Positions 7,624-16,911 of a stretch of 64,000 bases of DNA are shown in pieces. The stretch covers positions 1 to 64,000 of the forward strand of contig NZ_MSFI01000022.1 of the NCBI RefSeq assembly GCF_001975785.1, read 5' to 3'. The stretch's first letter is position 1; each line of letters starts with the position of its first letter. Source of the DNA: Domibacillus epiphyticus. Its GTDB lineage: Bacteria > Bacillota > Bacilli > Bacillales > Domibacillaceae. The notes beneath the pieces are model-generated. The model saw nothing but the letters and a program-made list of their open reading frames with translations. It ran no database searches and had not been told where the DNA came from. The translations under genes and the position numbers were made by a program.

Positions 7624-8388
7624 ATGTATAAAGTAGATTTGAACTGTGATATGGGTGAGAGTTTTGGCCTTTATGAATTAGGCAACGATGAAGAAATGAT
7701 GCCATATATCACGTCTGCAAATATTGCCTGCGGGTATCACGGCGGGGATCCGCATGTAATGAGGAAAACAGTTGAGTTAGCAAGAAAATATGACGTCGCC
7801 ATTGGAGCTCACCCGGGATTCCCGGATTTGCTGGGATTTGGGCGCCGCCAATTGGCTTGTACAACATCGGAAGTCAAGGATTACCTGACGTATCAAGTCG
7901 GTGCGTTACGTGAATTTGTCCGAGTAGCAGGTGGTGAAATTCAGCACTGCAAGCCGCACGGTGCTTTGTTTATGAGAGCAATGGAGGATAAAGAACTTGC
8001 GCGTGCCATACTAGAGACCGTTCATGATATTGATCCGGAAATGGTTGTCTATGCTTTAAACCAATCGGCAGTGCTGGAAGAAGCAATAAAAATGGGAATC
8101 CCTGTTGCGAAGGAAACTTATTCTGATCGGGAGCATACGGCAAATGGGTCTATTGTGATGACGAGAAAAGGGTCTCAAATTCAAGATTATGAAACGATGG
8201 CTCAGCGTGTAGTCCGGATGGTTAAAGAGGGGAAAGTGCTTACAAATAACGGACAGGACGTTTCCGTTACAGCAGAGACGGTTTGCATTCATGGCGATAC
8301 GCCTGGAGCCCCCGACCTTGCAAGAGCAATTGTAGAAGCCTTAAAAACGGCTGGTGTAGAGGTAGCAGCTATTAAAAATATTATTTAA
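7624..8388 (+). CDS. pxpA: PxpA/YcsF (LamB/YcsF family) 5-oxoprolinase subunit
   Basis: This is a 254-residue LamB/YcsF family protein. PxpA works with PxpB and PxpC to open 5-oxoproline (pyroglutamate) to glutamate at the cost of ATP. Signature blocks are VDLNCDMGESFG (about 3-14), SANIACGYHGGDP (about 35-47), IGAHPGFPD (about 61-69), KPHGALF and the C-terminal VCIHGDTPGA. The start ATG 7624 is preceded by AGGTGGGG. It is the last gene of the operon before a strong terminator. The order BC-carboxylase-BCCP-BC-A resembles a split urea-amidolyase-type carboxylase plus YcsF hydrolase. Confidence 0.88.
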   Translation: MYKVDLNCDMGESFGLYELGNDEEMMPYITSANIACGYHGGDPHVMRKTVELARKYDVAIGAHPGFPDLLGFGRRQLACTTSEVKDYLTYQVGALREFVRVAGGEIQHCKPHGALFMRAMEDKELARAILETVHDIDPEMVVYALNQSAVLEEAIKMGIPVAKETYSDREHTANGSIVMTRKGSQIQDYETMAQRVVRMVKEGKVLTNNGQDVSVTAETVCIHGDTPGAPDLARAIVEALKTAGVEVAAIKNII

Positions 8389-8406
8389 AATCGAATTCCG
8401 ATAAAT

Positions 8407-8452
8407 GAAAAAGCATGTTTTGAAAAATGAAATCAAAACATGCTTTTTCCTT
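8407..8452 (+). terminator. Intrinsic terminator of the pxp operon
   Basis: A perfect 17-bp stem, GAAAAAGCATGTTTTGA/TCAAAACATGCTTTTTC, has a 9-base loop and T-rich arms on both strands. It probably ends the pxpBC-accBC-pxpA transcript. Confidence 0.85.
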
Positions 8453-8612
8453 TTCATTATTTTTGATTCTTCTAAAACTCATTAGTTAAATGAGGATCCG
8501 TACAAAAATACCCCCTATATTGCAAAATATGTAAAAATACAAATTTAAATTTACTACTTTTTATGTTTTAATAAAAGATAGCAGCACGTACATAAACAAG
8601 GGGGAGTTTGAA

Positions 8613-9437
8613 TTGGAAGACACATCTCAACATTCTGTTAAACTAAAGGAGTTTTTTGGGGAAAATAGTCGGGAATTTGAAAAGAAGTTATTATCAGAGG
8701 CTGTCAATGTAAAAGATAAAATTGATGAGATTCTAGCCATTGGTAATATCGACCTTGTCAATAATGCCCATAAGCTGGTTGTTTATATAATTGACGGGAA
8801 AGAAAAAGAACTACAATTGTTTGCAAAACAAGAAGGAATAGCGTGGGCGAGCCATTCCATTGACCTATCATTCAAATTGGAGTGGGTACAAGCCATCCGC
8901 AGGACGCTGTGGAATTTCTTAGAACAGTATAACGCATTAGTAAATGAACAGATACCCCTGAACTTTTTTAAGCTGGAAAAGGAAATTAATACGCGGGTCG
9001 ATGCATTTTTAAATACCTTTTTTATTAGTTATTCTACATATAAAGATTCCCTGATTATGGCACATAGAAAGTTAGTTGAAAATCTGTCCGTTCCTATCAT
9101 TCCGATCAATACCTCTGTTTGTATTTTACCTTTGATTGGTTCTGTTGATGTTTTTCGTACTTCTATCCTTGAGGAAAAGGTTCTGAATGAGATTGGGATA
9201 TCCCGCATCCAAACCTTGATCATGGATTTATCAGGAATCGCGGATATGGAAGCCGAGGTCATTGACCATTTAATGAAAATTATCGATGCTGCTTCCTTGA
9301 TGGGATGTAACACGGTCATTACAGGATTTAGAGCAGAAGTAGTGAAGAAAATGATAAAACTCGGAATAACATTCGATCCTAAGACAAAAACACTGGGCAC
9401 GCTTCAGCAAGCATTAAATGAATACTTAATAATATAA
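8613..9437 (+). CDS. RsbR-like STAS-domain protein
   Basis: This is a 274-residue protein whose C-terminal half (about 165-270) is a STAS domain of the RsbR/RsbS stressosome type (ILPLIGSVD, DLSGIADME, TGFRAEV, LGTLQQAL). The N-terminal half is helical and may be a sensor. The length fits RsbRD (YqhA). By alignment from memory the two threonines that RsbT phosphorylates in RsbRA fall on Ala214 and Lys246 here. It could therefore not be switched in the usual way. The start TTG 8613 follows AAGGGGGA. It is monocistronic between two terminators and lies next to a sigma-54 activator, but a link is only by position. Confidence 0.75.
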   Translation: MEDTSQHSVKLKEFFGENSREFEKKLLSEAVNVKDKIDEILAIGNIDLVNNAHKLVVYIIDGKEKELQLFAKQEGIAWASHSIDLSFKLEWVQAIRRTLWNFLEQYNALVNEQIPLNFFKLEKEINTRVDAFLNTFFISYSTYKDSLIMAHRKLVENLSVPIIPINTSVCILPLIGSVDVFRTSILEEKVLNEIGISRIQTLIMDLSGIADMEAEVIDHLMKIIDAASLMGCNTVITGFRAEVVKKMIKLGITFDPKTKTLGTLQQALNEYLII

Positions 9438-9479
9438 ACGTTCAGCATTCCTTATTTGGATAAGTATGACAGTTCCGTT

Positions 9480-9507
9480 AAAGCTCCCTCTAATGGGGGC
9501 TTTTTTC
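9480..9507 (+). terminator. Intrinsic terminator after STAS gene
   Basis: The stem AAAGCTCCC/GGGGGCTTT has a 6-base loop. It runs directly into a T-run. Confidence 0.8.
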
Positions 9508-9608
9508 CCAATGATAAGTTTGAAAAAATGTGAAAAAAGTTTAAATAAAACAAGATGCTCTTTTATAATGGAATAAATGGGACATGTTTATAGGATAGGA
9601 GTGGTAGT

Positions 9609-11666
9609 TTGATCATCTGGAAAGATATTCTCGAGTCCGTATCAGCTGCTGTCGATATCCATCAAACCATCGGGGACACTATGCGAAAATTGACCGATAA
9701 GGGAGAAAGTACGGCGCTGGTAATGGATGGCGGATTATTGGTTGGGTATACGACAATCAAATTATTAACGGATCGTTTAATCGAAACACATGATTTTAAG
9801 CTGGAGATCCCATATAAAAATGATATTTTAAAAGTCCCACAGACCTCTCCTGTAGAATTTTTTCATAATGTTTCACTCATTATTGGGGAGGATGATGAAA
9901 AAAATATTACAGGGTATAGTACCATTGAGCATGCTCACAAAAAATTAAACGAATTAAAATTTACCCGCTTAAATGAGCTGTTGAACGGTGCAGGAGTAGG
10001 GATGATTCGGACGAATACACAGTTCGAAATTGAATTCATTAATGAAGAGGCAGAAAGCATTCTAGGGTTGCCTGAATCGTTTCTATTATCTAGAAATTAT
10101 AAAACTCTATTAACGATTGATAAAGATTTAGATAAGGTAATGGATGGCGAAACAATTGTAAGCGTTAACAGTTCCCTGAACTTTAAACAGATGAGCGGTA
10201 ATTTTTACCCGCTTAAGATAGGTGAGAAAATTACCGGTCTCGTACATATTTTCTTTTTGCGGGAAACGTTTGTAGAAGCGGTACAGGAACTGGACTTTGT
10301 TCGTAACTTGTACTCGGATTTACAGGCTGTTTATGCTTCTTCCCAGGAACAGATTATTGTCATTGATAACACAGGGGAAATTATTCGTGCGGCCGGAACA
10401 TTTTTAGAGAAGTTCTGGCAAGTGGACAAACCTGAAGATATTATCGGAAAGGATATAAGTGAGTTTTCCAAAAAGAATCTCTTTCAGCCTGACGTCTTTG
10501 ACCTATGTGTGAAACAAAAGAAAAAAGTGACCGCAATCCAGGAATCGAACAGTGACAGAAGAATCTGGTCGGTCGCTACACCTGTTTATCATGAAGGGAA
10601 TTTGGAGAAAGTGGTGATCCTCTCACGAGATATAACACAGGAAGAGCCATCCTTTCTTGAAGAAAAAGAGTCAACCAGAATGCTGACGCAGGAGAATGGA
10701 AAAAAGGGAGTTAACGATAAAGAAAAACAGCTCGTTTATCGTTCCCAAAAAATCGATAAGCTGCTGGCCAATTTAAAACGAGTGGCCAAGCTGCATTCTA
10801 CGATCTTATTAGAAGGGGAATCAGGCGTCGGGAAAGAAATCTTTGCCTATAACATTCATATGGAAAGTTCCCGCAGTAATCAACCGTTGATTCGGGTGAA
10901 TTGCGGGGCGATACCGGAACAGCTGATCGAAAGTGAATTATTTGGATATGAAAAAGGCGCTTTTACAGGCGCCAGTCAAAAGGGAAAAGCGGGATTATTT
11001 GAAGTAGCTCACAGAGGGACGCTGTTTCTGGATGAAATCGGAGAACTCCCATTTAATATGCAGGTAAAACTCCTGCGTGTACTACAGGAAAAAGAAGTAA
11101 CAAGAATTGGCGGGGTTGAGACGATTCCAGTCGACGTACGGATTGTGACAGCAACTAATAGGGACTTAAAGGAACTCGTGGAGCGGGGAGATTTTCGAGA
11201 AGACCTTTACTACCGGTTGAATGTCATTCCTTTTCGAATACCACCGCTGAGGGATCGAAAAGAAGACATTCTCCCATTAGCCATCCATTTTTTTGAACAT
11301 TTTAAACAAATGTATGATATTAAGAAGAGCTTCACACCTGAAGCACTTGATGTGCTTGAAACCTACGGCTGGCCAGGAAATGTAAGAGAGCTTCAAAATA
11401 TTATAGAACGGCTGATTGTGCTGAATGAGGACGAATGGTTGCATAGGGAGCACGTTTTGGAGTCTCTTTACGGAGAAAAGAGCAAAAGAAAAAAACAGCT
11501 GTTTGTTCATGACTTGATGCCTCTGAAAGAAGCGGTGGAAGAGCTGGAAACCCAATTAATCGAAAGAGGAATTCAAAAGTACAGAACGGCCGCAAAAGTC
11601 TCTGAAGTATTGGGCGTAAGTCCGGCCACAATTAGCAGACGAATGAAGAAAAAGCAGCAAGGGTAA
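9609..11666 (+). CDS. Sigma-54-dependent activator with CBS-like and PAS sensors
   Basis: This is a 685-residue bacterial enhancer-binding protein. Residues 1-110 look like a CBS-type sensor. PAS-like segments lie at about 120-220 and 235-345. The AAA+ domain has Walker A GESGVGKE (403-410), the sigma-54-contacting GAFTGA loop (450-455) and Walker [10 protein letters not shown] (472-480). A short Fis/TyrR-like helix-turn-helix ([20 protein letters not shown]) ends the protein. The start is TTG 9609. It lies between the sigma-54-driven pxp operon and a second pxpBC pair, so it is the best candidate activator of the promoter at 4068. No sigma-54 site is seen before itself. Confidence 0.9.
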   Translation: MIIWKDILESVSAAVDIHQTIGDTMRKLTDKGESTALVMDGGLLVGYTTIKLLTDRLIETHDFKLEIPYKNDILKVPQTSPVEFFHNVSLIIGEDDEKNITGYSTIEHAHKKLNELKFTRLNELLNGAGVGMIRTNTQFEIEFINEEAESILGLPESFLLSRNYKTLLTIDKDLDKVMDGETIVSVNSSLNFKQMSGNFYPLKIGEKITGLVHIFFLRETFVEAVQELDFVRNLYSDLQAVYASSQEQIIVIDNTGEIIRAAGTFLEKFWQVDKPEDIIGKDISEFSKKNLFQPDVFDLCVKQKKKVTAIQESNSDRRIWSVATPVYHEGNLEKVVILSRDITQEEPSFLEEKESTRMLTQENGKKGVNDKEKQLVYRSQKIDKLLANLKRVAKLHSTILLEGESGVGKEIFAYNIHMESSRSNQPLIRVNCGAIPEQLIESELFGYEKGAFTGASQKGKAGLFEVAHRGTLFLDEIGELPFNMQVKLLRVLQEKEVTRIGGVETIPVDVRIVTATNRDLKELVERGDFREDLYYRLNVIPFRIPPLRDRKEDILPLAIHFFEHFKQMYDIKKSFTPEALDVLETYGWPGNVRELQNIIERLIVLNEDEWLHREHVLESLYGEKSKRKKQLFVHDLMPLKEAVEELETQLIERGIQKYRTAAKVSEVLGVSPATISRRMKKKQQG

Positions 11667-11679
11667 AGGGGGGAATGAA

Positions 11680-12564
11680 TTGTTTAACCTGCCTGAAACG
11701 AGTTTTAACTTTGGAGGAGATGAATATATTTACGCTGAAATTTCGCGTGACATGAGAGTGGAAAGCAACTTTAAAGCGCTTGCCATTACAGAAGAAGTAA
11801 GAAAGCGGAACATTCCGGGTATTATTGACGTTGTGTCCTCAAATGCATCCTATCTCGTCCGCTATAATCCGGATGTTATTTCAGCTAGAGATTTGCTAGT
11901 TTATTTAAAAGAGATTGATTTAACGAAAAGTGATCCGGCTAGGCTGCATTTACCTGTGCGAATCGTGGAAATACCGACATGGTACGACGATCCGGTTACA
12001 CAGGAATATTCCCGCCGTTTTCAAAACAGACATCCGGAACCGGGATTATCCAATTTTGAGTATGTGATGAAAGTAAACGGGTTTACAGACAAAGAAGCGT
12101 TCATTGAGCGGCATTCCCAAACACCGTATTTGATTACAATGGTTGGCTTCTTGCCGGGAACGGCCTGGCATTTCCCGCTTTCGCATCATCAAAATAATAT
12201 CATTCAATCACCAAAATACGATAGCCCCCGTACAGATACGCCTGAACGGGCAATTGGGCTTGGCGGAGCTTTTAATGTAATCTATCCGGTCAATGGACCA
12301 GGAAGTTACCAGTTGATTGGCCGTTCAGCTGTTCCAGTAGTGGATCCAACAAAACGTTTGGCAGACTTAATGGAAACATCGTTTCTGGCCCGGCCGGGAG
12401 ATATATGGAAGTACCGGCCGATAACTGAGCAGGAGTACAATCAAATTAAAGTGGAGACAGAAGAGGGAGGGTATCGTTACAAAATGAAAAACATTATGCT
12501 CTCTCCCCTTGAATATCTCGAAAAGGGCGAAACATACATACGTGAACTGATGGAGGATTTCTAA
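11680..12564 (+). CDS. pxpB: PxpB/KipI-like subunit (copy 2)
   Basis: This is a 294-residue second KipI/PxpB paralogue. The same blocks as copy 1 are present: GGDEYIYAEISRDM near the start, GFLPGTAWHF and SPRTDTPERAIGLGGAFN. The start TTG 11680 has AAAGGGGGG 5-10 bases upstream. The gene follows the activator by 13 bp and continues directly into pxpC copy 2, so all three probably share a transcript. Unlike copy 1 this pair has no biotin carrier, carboxylase or pxpA beside it. It may supply alternative carboxyltransferase or lactamase subunits, or act as a KipI/KipA-like regulatory pair. Confidence 0.82.
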   Translation: MFNLPETSFNFGGDEYIYAEISRDMRVESNFKALAITEEVRKRNIPGIIDVVSSNASYLVRYNPDVISARDLLVYLKEIDLTKSDPARLHLPVRIVEIPTWYDDPVTQEYSRRFQNRHPEPGLSNFEYVMKVNGFTDKEAFIERHSQTPYLITMVGFLPGTAWHFPLSHHQNNIIQSPKYDSPRTDTPERAIGLGGAFNVIYPVNGPGSYQLIGRSAVPVVDPTKRLADLMETSFLARPGDIWKYRPITEQEYNQIKVETEEGGYRYKMKNIMLSPLEYLEKGETYIRELMEDF

Positions 12565-13542
12565 ATGCTCGAAGTGAAAGAAGCCGGTTTGTGGACAACG
12601 GTACAGGATATGGGAAGAGTCGGACAGTACCATCTGGGCGTTCCGCCATCTGGGGCAGCCGATAAATATTCCTATATGATTGGCAATCTTCTTGTCGGCA
12701 ATCCAATTGAATTCGCCGCGCTTGAGATGACATTACTTGGCGGTACGTTCTTTTTTCAACAACAAACATTAATTGCTTTAACCGGTGCGCCGATGGATGC
12801 CTATTTAAATGAACGGCCGATCCCTTTTTGGCAAGCGTTTACAGTGAAAGAAGGAGACCTTTTGAAAATAACTTCGTGTGCAAAAGGAGTAAAAAGCTAT
12901 CTTTGTATATCCGGAGGCATCGATGTTCCAGAGGTTCTTGGAAGCAAATCAACCTACGAATTAAGCCGTATTGGCGGTTTTTACGGGAGAAAGCTAGTCA
13001 CTGGTGATATGCTAAACATTCATGAGCCTCTTCCAGGGGCATTTAAACAGGCAGGGAAATCTGTTCCGCTTGAATTCGTTCCTGCCTTTTCTAATTTTCA
13101 AGAACTGCGGCTCATCGTTGGGTTATCAAGTTATTTAGTAAGCGACAGCGGTGTCAAAACGTTTCTTAGTTCAGAGTGGACGGTTTCACCCGAATCGAAT
13201 CGTTTAGCATATCGTTATAAAGGTCCGCGTTTATCCTTTACCGAACATCACCCTCCATTTGGCGCAGGAAGCAGTTTTTCAAACGTGGTCGATTTTGCTT
13301 ATCCAATTGGATCTGTTATGTTTACGAATGAAGAGGAGCTGATTGTTTTACACAATGATGCCACAACAGGCGGAGGATTTGTCACCATTGGCACGGTCAT
13401 TAGCCAGGACATGGATTTGGTAGCGCAGTCAAGACCATTTTCAACCTGTCATTTTGTGACGGTAACAATTGACCAGGCTATTCAGATACGTACGGAAAGA
13501 AGAAAAAAGATTGAACACTTGGTTCAGCTGCTGGGTCGGTAA
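12565..13542 (+). CDS. pxpC: PxpC/KipA-like subunit (copy 2)
   Basis: This is a 325-residue PxpC/KipA family protein. The motifs GLWTTVQDMGRVGQYHLGVP, PPSGAADKYSY, ISGGIDVPEV and FGAGSSFSNVVDFAYPIGSV match copy 1 at 5004. The ATG follows the pxpB stop without a gap, and GGAGGA lies just upstream. It is the last gene of the activator-pxpB2-pxpC2 unit. Whether it forms a complex with the single PxpA or only with its own PxpB cannot be told from sequence. Confidence 0.82.
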   Translation: MLEVKEAGLWTTVQDMGRVGQYHLGVPPSGAADKYSYMIGNLLVGNPIEFAALEMTLLGGTFFFQQQTLIALTGAPMDAYLNERPIPFWQAFTVKEGDLLKITSCAKGVKSYLCISGGIDVPEVLGSKSTYELSRIGGFYGRKLVTGDMLNIHEPLPGAFKQAGKSVPLEFVPAFSNFQELRLIVGLSSYLVSDSGVKTFLSSEWTVSPESNRLAYRYKGPRLSFTEHHPPFGAGSSFSNVVDFAYPIGSVMFTNEEELIVLHNDATTGGGFVTIGTVISQDMDLVAQSRPFSTCHFVTVTIDQAIQIRTERRKKIEHLVQLLGR

Positions 13543-13579
13543 CAAGAAAGTTGTTTTGTTTTTGTTTTAATACCACACA

Positions 13580-13761
13580 TCACACCGTCCGGTTTTTCGG
13601 ACGGTGAATGCAGTACTCACAAATGAATTTTCCTTCATTTTGCAAATGAGCCTTTATTTCAGCCATACCTTTCCGCTTTGGTAACGCATCTTTCCGAAAA
13701 CTCCATCATTCTCTTTTACTTCTTGATCACATTCAGTACATGTTGGTATTAATTTAAACAT
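13580..13761 (-). pseudogene. Small zinc-ribbon protein gene with a one-base frameshift
   Basis: From ATG 13761 (GGGGGAT upstream) the frame reads MFKLIPTCTECDQEVKENDG, continues through VFGKMRY, and then leaves frame and stops early. A shift by one base restores KRKGMAEIKAHLQNEGKFIC followed by EYC. The rejoined product of about 60 residues has paired CxxC motifs (CTEC and CEYC) of a treble-clef or zinc-ribbon fold. The family, as I recall it, has MRYPKRKGM at this point, so one C has been lost from a CCC run (TTACCAAAG). It is either a real frameshift or a sequencing error. It lies downstream of the activator gene on the same strand. Confidence 0.7.
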
Positions 13762-13827
13762 GGATATCCCCCAAAAAAACGAAGTATGATTAGTTATTAC
13801 GAGTAACGATGTTAAAAGGCTCCATGT

Positions 13828-15252
13828 TCAGCAAGGATTCGTTTTCGTGTCTCCAAAGTGATCTTTATATTTCTTTAACTTGTAAATGACAGAAGGCTGG
13901 CTGATGCCTAAATAATCAGCCATTTCGTACGTGGTTTTACATTGTTGATACGCTTTCTCAATTAAGCGTTTTTCCACTTCTTCAAGTGTTTTTTTCAAAT
14001 CTTGCTTTCCCTCAGCCTCTTGTTCGATTGACCATCGTTCTTGATTTTCTCCATTATCCATACCTCGAATGGAAGAAGGGAGGTGCTTCGGATAAATAGT
14101 GGTTTCCTCTGTCGTTAAAATTAATCGTTCGACTAAGTTTTCTAATTCTCGTATATTCCCTGGCCATTCATAATGCACCAAAATATCGTAAGTAGAGGGA
14201 TGGAACGTTTTCTCCATCTGATACTTATCATTAGTATGTTGAACATAATGCTGAATTAATATCGGGATATCTTCTTTCCGCTCGCTCAATGCTGGGATTT
14301 GTATAGGAATGACGTGTAACCGATAATATAAATCCAGTCGAAAAGTTCCCTGCTCGACCATTTTGTCTAAGTTTTGATTTGTCGCAGTAATTAAACGGAA
14401 ATCAATATGCTGTTCCTTTTTCCCGCCAATCCTCATTATCTTTTTTTCCTGGATCACCTTTAGCAGCTTTGCCTGCATCGCCATCGGCAGTTCCCCGACC
14501 TCATCTAAGAATAACGTACCTCCATCTGCCTGCTCTATTAAACCTTGTTTTCCATTCTTGGCGGCCCCTGTAAAAGCACCGTGCTCATAACCAAATATTT
14601 CAGATTCAAACAAGCTTTCAGGAATCGTGCTGCAGTTGACCTCAATAAACGGCTCTTTCTCCCGGTTGCTTTTTTTATGGATGGAACGGGCAACCGTACT
14701 TTTCCCTACTCCGGATGGTCCTAATAACAGAATGTTTGCATCTGTTTTTGCTACTCCATGTACAGTCTTTAAAATTTGCTGCATCACAGCGCTTCTAACC
14801 AAAATAGAGTGCTGGACAAATTCTTTTCCCCTAAGCTCTTCTACTTCTGTTTGATACCCTTTTACTTTTCGTTCCAGCTGCTTATATTGCTCCTGTAATT
14901 TCCAAATTTCGGTTTGATCCTGGCTGTAACTAATGACTCGAACTAAGCTTCCTTCTTCGTTAAAAACTGGGTAGCCGGTTGACATGACAACACGGCCCGT
15001 CTTCGTATGCTGCATAATGCGGGAAGGTTTTTTTTCTTTTAGAACGATCGCATTGATCGAAGGAGATAGAAGCCCTTCTTCTTCAAGCTGGTAAACAGAT
15101 TTTCCTATGTATTGATCCGGTTTCATCCCATAAATAGACCAATGGTCAGGATGAGATCGTAAAATAATGCCCTTTTCGTCTGTTATGGTGATGTTATTGT
15201 TGGATGTTTCAATTATTTTCTGTAATTCCATTTCAAGCGTTATATTGTCCAT
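13828..15252 (-). CDS. Sigma-54-dependent activator with PAS sensor
   Basis: This is a 474-residue enhancer-binding protein. A single PAS domain occupies about residues 5-115 (NNITITDEKGIILRS), followed by a coiled coil (about 117-145). The AAA+ domain has Walker A GPSGVGKS (178-185) and GAFTGA (225-230), and the GGTLFLDEVGELP block follows. The C-terminal helix-turn-helix reads TTYEMADYLGISQPSVIYKL. The start ATG 15252 has AGGTGGG 7 bases upstream. It is divergent from the aminotransferase-ald operon, which has a consensus sigma-54 promoter, so it very likely activates that operon in response to the substrate amine or amino acid. Confidence 0.92.
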   Translation of the reverse strand: MDNITLEMELQKIIETSNNNITITDEKGIILRSHPDHWSIYGMKPDQYIGKSVYQLEEEGLLSPSINAIVLKEKKPSRIMQHTKTGRVVMSTGYPVFNEEGSLVRVISYSQDQTEIWKLQEQYKQLERKVKGYQTEVEELRGKEFVQHSILVRSAVMQQILKTVHGVAKTDANILLLGPSGVGKSTVARSIHKKSNREKEPFIEVNCSTIPESLFESEIFGYEHGAFTGAAKNGKQGLIEQADGGTLFLDEVGELPMAMQAKLLKVIQEKKIMRIGGKKEQHIDFRLITATNQNLDKMVEQGTFRLDLYYRLHVIPIQIPALSERKEDIPILIQHYVQHTNDKYQMEKTFHPSTYDILVHYEWPGNIRELENLVERLILTTEETTIYPKHLPSSIRGMDNGENQERWSIEQEAEGKQDLKKTLEEVEKRLIEKAYQQCKTTYEMADYLGISQPSVIYKLKKYKDHFGDTKTNPC

Positions 15253-15388
15253 ATATAAGCCCACCTAACAAGAAATAATGAGAGATTCGAACTACACGCT
15301 GCATCAATTCACAGACAGTTCCTTCTAAATATAATTAAAATATAAATCAAAAAGATAGAAATAATCAATAAATGAATCAATCTTCTTT

Positions 15389-15402
15389 TATTTGATCAAA
15401 TA
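15389..15402. promoter_or_regulatory. Palindrome TATTTGATCAAATA, candidate activator site
   Basis: A perfect 14-bp palindrome lies about 60 bp upstream of the sigma-54 promoter at 15461 and inside the divergent intergenic region. It is the best visible candidate enhancer for the adjacent activator. Confidence 0.45.
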
Positions 15403-15460
15403 GTTAATCAATCCTTGCAAACTATATCGATTTCTCTGCTTTTTTTCGACTATAAGTAAG

Positions 15461-15478
15461 TTGGCACGAGAATTGCAA
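15461..15478 (+). promoter_or_regulatory. Sigma-54 (-24/-12) promoter of aminotransferase-ald operon
   Basis: TTGGCACGAGAATTGCAA matches the SigL consensus, with GG at 15463-15464 and GC at 15474-15475. It is almost the same as the site at 4068, so both operons use sigma-54. Confidence 0.9.
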
Positions 15479-15545
15479 TAAATACTGTAGAGAAATCAAA
15501 TAGAAATTCATCTCATAGGTTCTATACATGGAAAGGGTGTTAATG

Positions 15546-16886
15546 ATGACAAACTTGAAATTAATTCAAGAGTTAACGGAGTTAGATAAAAAGCACTTTC
15601 TTCATCCAACCTCGCCAATTGAACAGCAGCAAGAACAGGGGGCAGCCTTTATTTTTACAGAAGGCAACGGAGTTCATCTTCATGATCTAGCGGGAAATAC
15701 AGTCATTGATGGCATGTCCTCCCTCTGGAATGTAAATGTCGGGCATGGCAGAAAAGAGTTAGGACAGGCCGCTATGGATCAAATGTCAACATTAGCGTTC
15801 ACCTCCTGTTTTGCCACATTCAGCAATGAACCTGCTATCCGGCTGGCGGAGAAGCTTTCGCACATTGCCCCTGGTGACTTGAGTGCCACATTTTTCACGT
15901 CTGGCGGTTCAGAGGCGAATGATACAGCTTACAAACTTGCCAGGCATTATTGGATTTTAAAAGGACAAGAAAACCGAAAAAAAATTATTTCACGGACGAA
16001 ATCCTATCACGGTGTCGCAATGGGGGCAACAAGTGCTACAGGTCTAAAACCTTTTCGGGATTTTACCAACTCGTTGGCACCTGATTTCTGTTATGTGGAT
16101 CATGCCTCCAGCCAGTCTTTGCGTGAAGTGATTGAAGCGGAAGGGCCCGAGACGATTGCGGCGTTTATTGCAGAACCAGTACAGGGGGCAGGCGGCGTTC
16201 ATGTGGCGCCGGTAAACTACTTTAAAGAAGTTCGAGCTATCTGCGATGAGTACGACATTTTGTTTATTACGGATGAAGTGATTACGGGATTTGGACGGAC
16301 AGGAACGTATTTTGGCATGGAGCATTATGGGGCAGCACCTGATATGATGTGCTTCGCAAAAGGGGTAACGAGCGGCTACGTTCCACTGGGCGGCGTAATG
16401 CTCTCAGAACGGATTCATCAAGAATTCACAGAGCTGTCCAAAGGTACACTCCTGCATGGATATACGTATAGCGGACATCCAACGGCCTGCGCTGTAGCAA
16501 TAAGAAACCTTGAAATCATTGAACAGGAGCATTTGATCGCAAATGCAAAAGCAATGGGAGAAGAGATGCTAAATGGCTTCAAGTGGATCCAGAGTGAGAG
16601 GGAAATTGTAGGGGAAGTAAGAGGACTTGGATTAATGGGTGGCATTGAAATCGTGAAAAATCAGCACACGCAAGAGAGATTTCAGGCACCATTAGTTCCG
16701 CAGATTGTAGCGGAGGCAGCAAAACGCGGGCTCATTTGCCGTTCAGTTGTGTTTGATGGACAAGATACGCTTGTTTTTGCCCCGCCGCTTGTCATCAACA
16801 AAAGAGAGATGAGCCAATTAATTGAAATCCTAAATGATTCTATCCAGGCTATTGAAAAAGGAATGATGAAAGGGAACATTCAATAA
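15546..16886 (+). CDS. Class III omega-aminotransferase, pyruvate-linked
   Basis: This is a 446-residue PLP-dependent class III aminotransferase of the beta-alanine/taurine/omega-amino acid:pyruvate type. Key blocks are SGGSEANDTAYKLARHY (about 119-135), FITDEVITGFGRTG (about 240-253), with the PLP-ring Asp in ITDEV, and the Schiff-base lysine Lys272 in CFAKGVTSG. The start ATG 15546 is chosen because AAAGGGTG lies 6 bases upstream. Alanine dehydrogenase follows in the same operon and would recycle the L-alanine formed from pyruvate. The amino donor is not decidable here; beta-alanine, taurine, putrescine and GABA are all possible. Confidence 0.88.
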   Translation: MTNLKLIQELTELDKKHFLHPTSPIEQQQEQGAAFIFTEGNGVHLHDLAGNTVIDGMSSLWNVNVGHGRKELGQAAMDQMSTLAFTSCFATFSNEPAIRLAEKLSHIAPGDLSATFFTSGGSEANDTAYKLARHYWILKGQENRKKIISRTKSYHGVAMGATSATGLKPFRDFTNSLAPDFCYVDHASSQSLREVIEAEGPETIAAFIAEPVQGAGGVHVAPVNYFKEVRAICDEYDILFITDEVITGFGRTGTYFGMEHYGAAPDMMCFAKGVTSGYVPLGGVMLSERIHQEFTELSKGTLLHGYTYSGHPTACAVAIRNLEIIEQEHLIANAKAMGEEMLNGFKWIQSEREIVGEVRGLGLMGGIEIVKNQHTQERFQAPLVPQIVAEAAKRGLICRSVVFDGQDTLVFAPPLVINKREMSQLIEILNDSIQAIEKGMMKGNIQ

Positions 16887-16911
16887 AAAAATCTAAGGAG
16901 TGAAGAATGAC

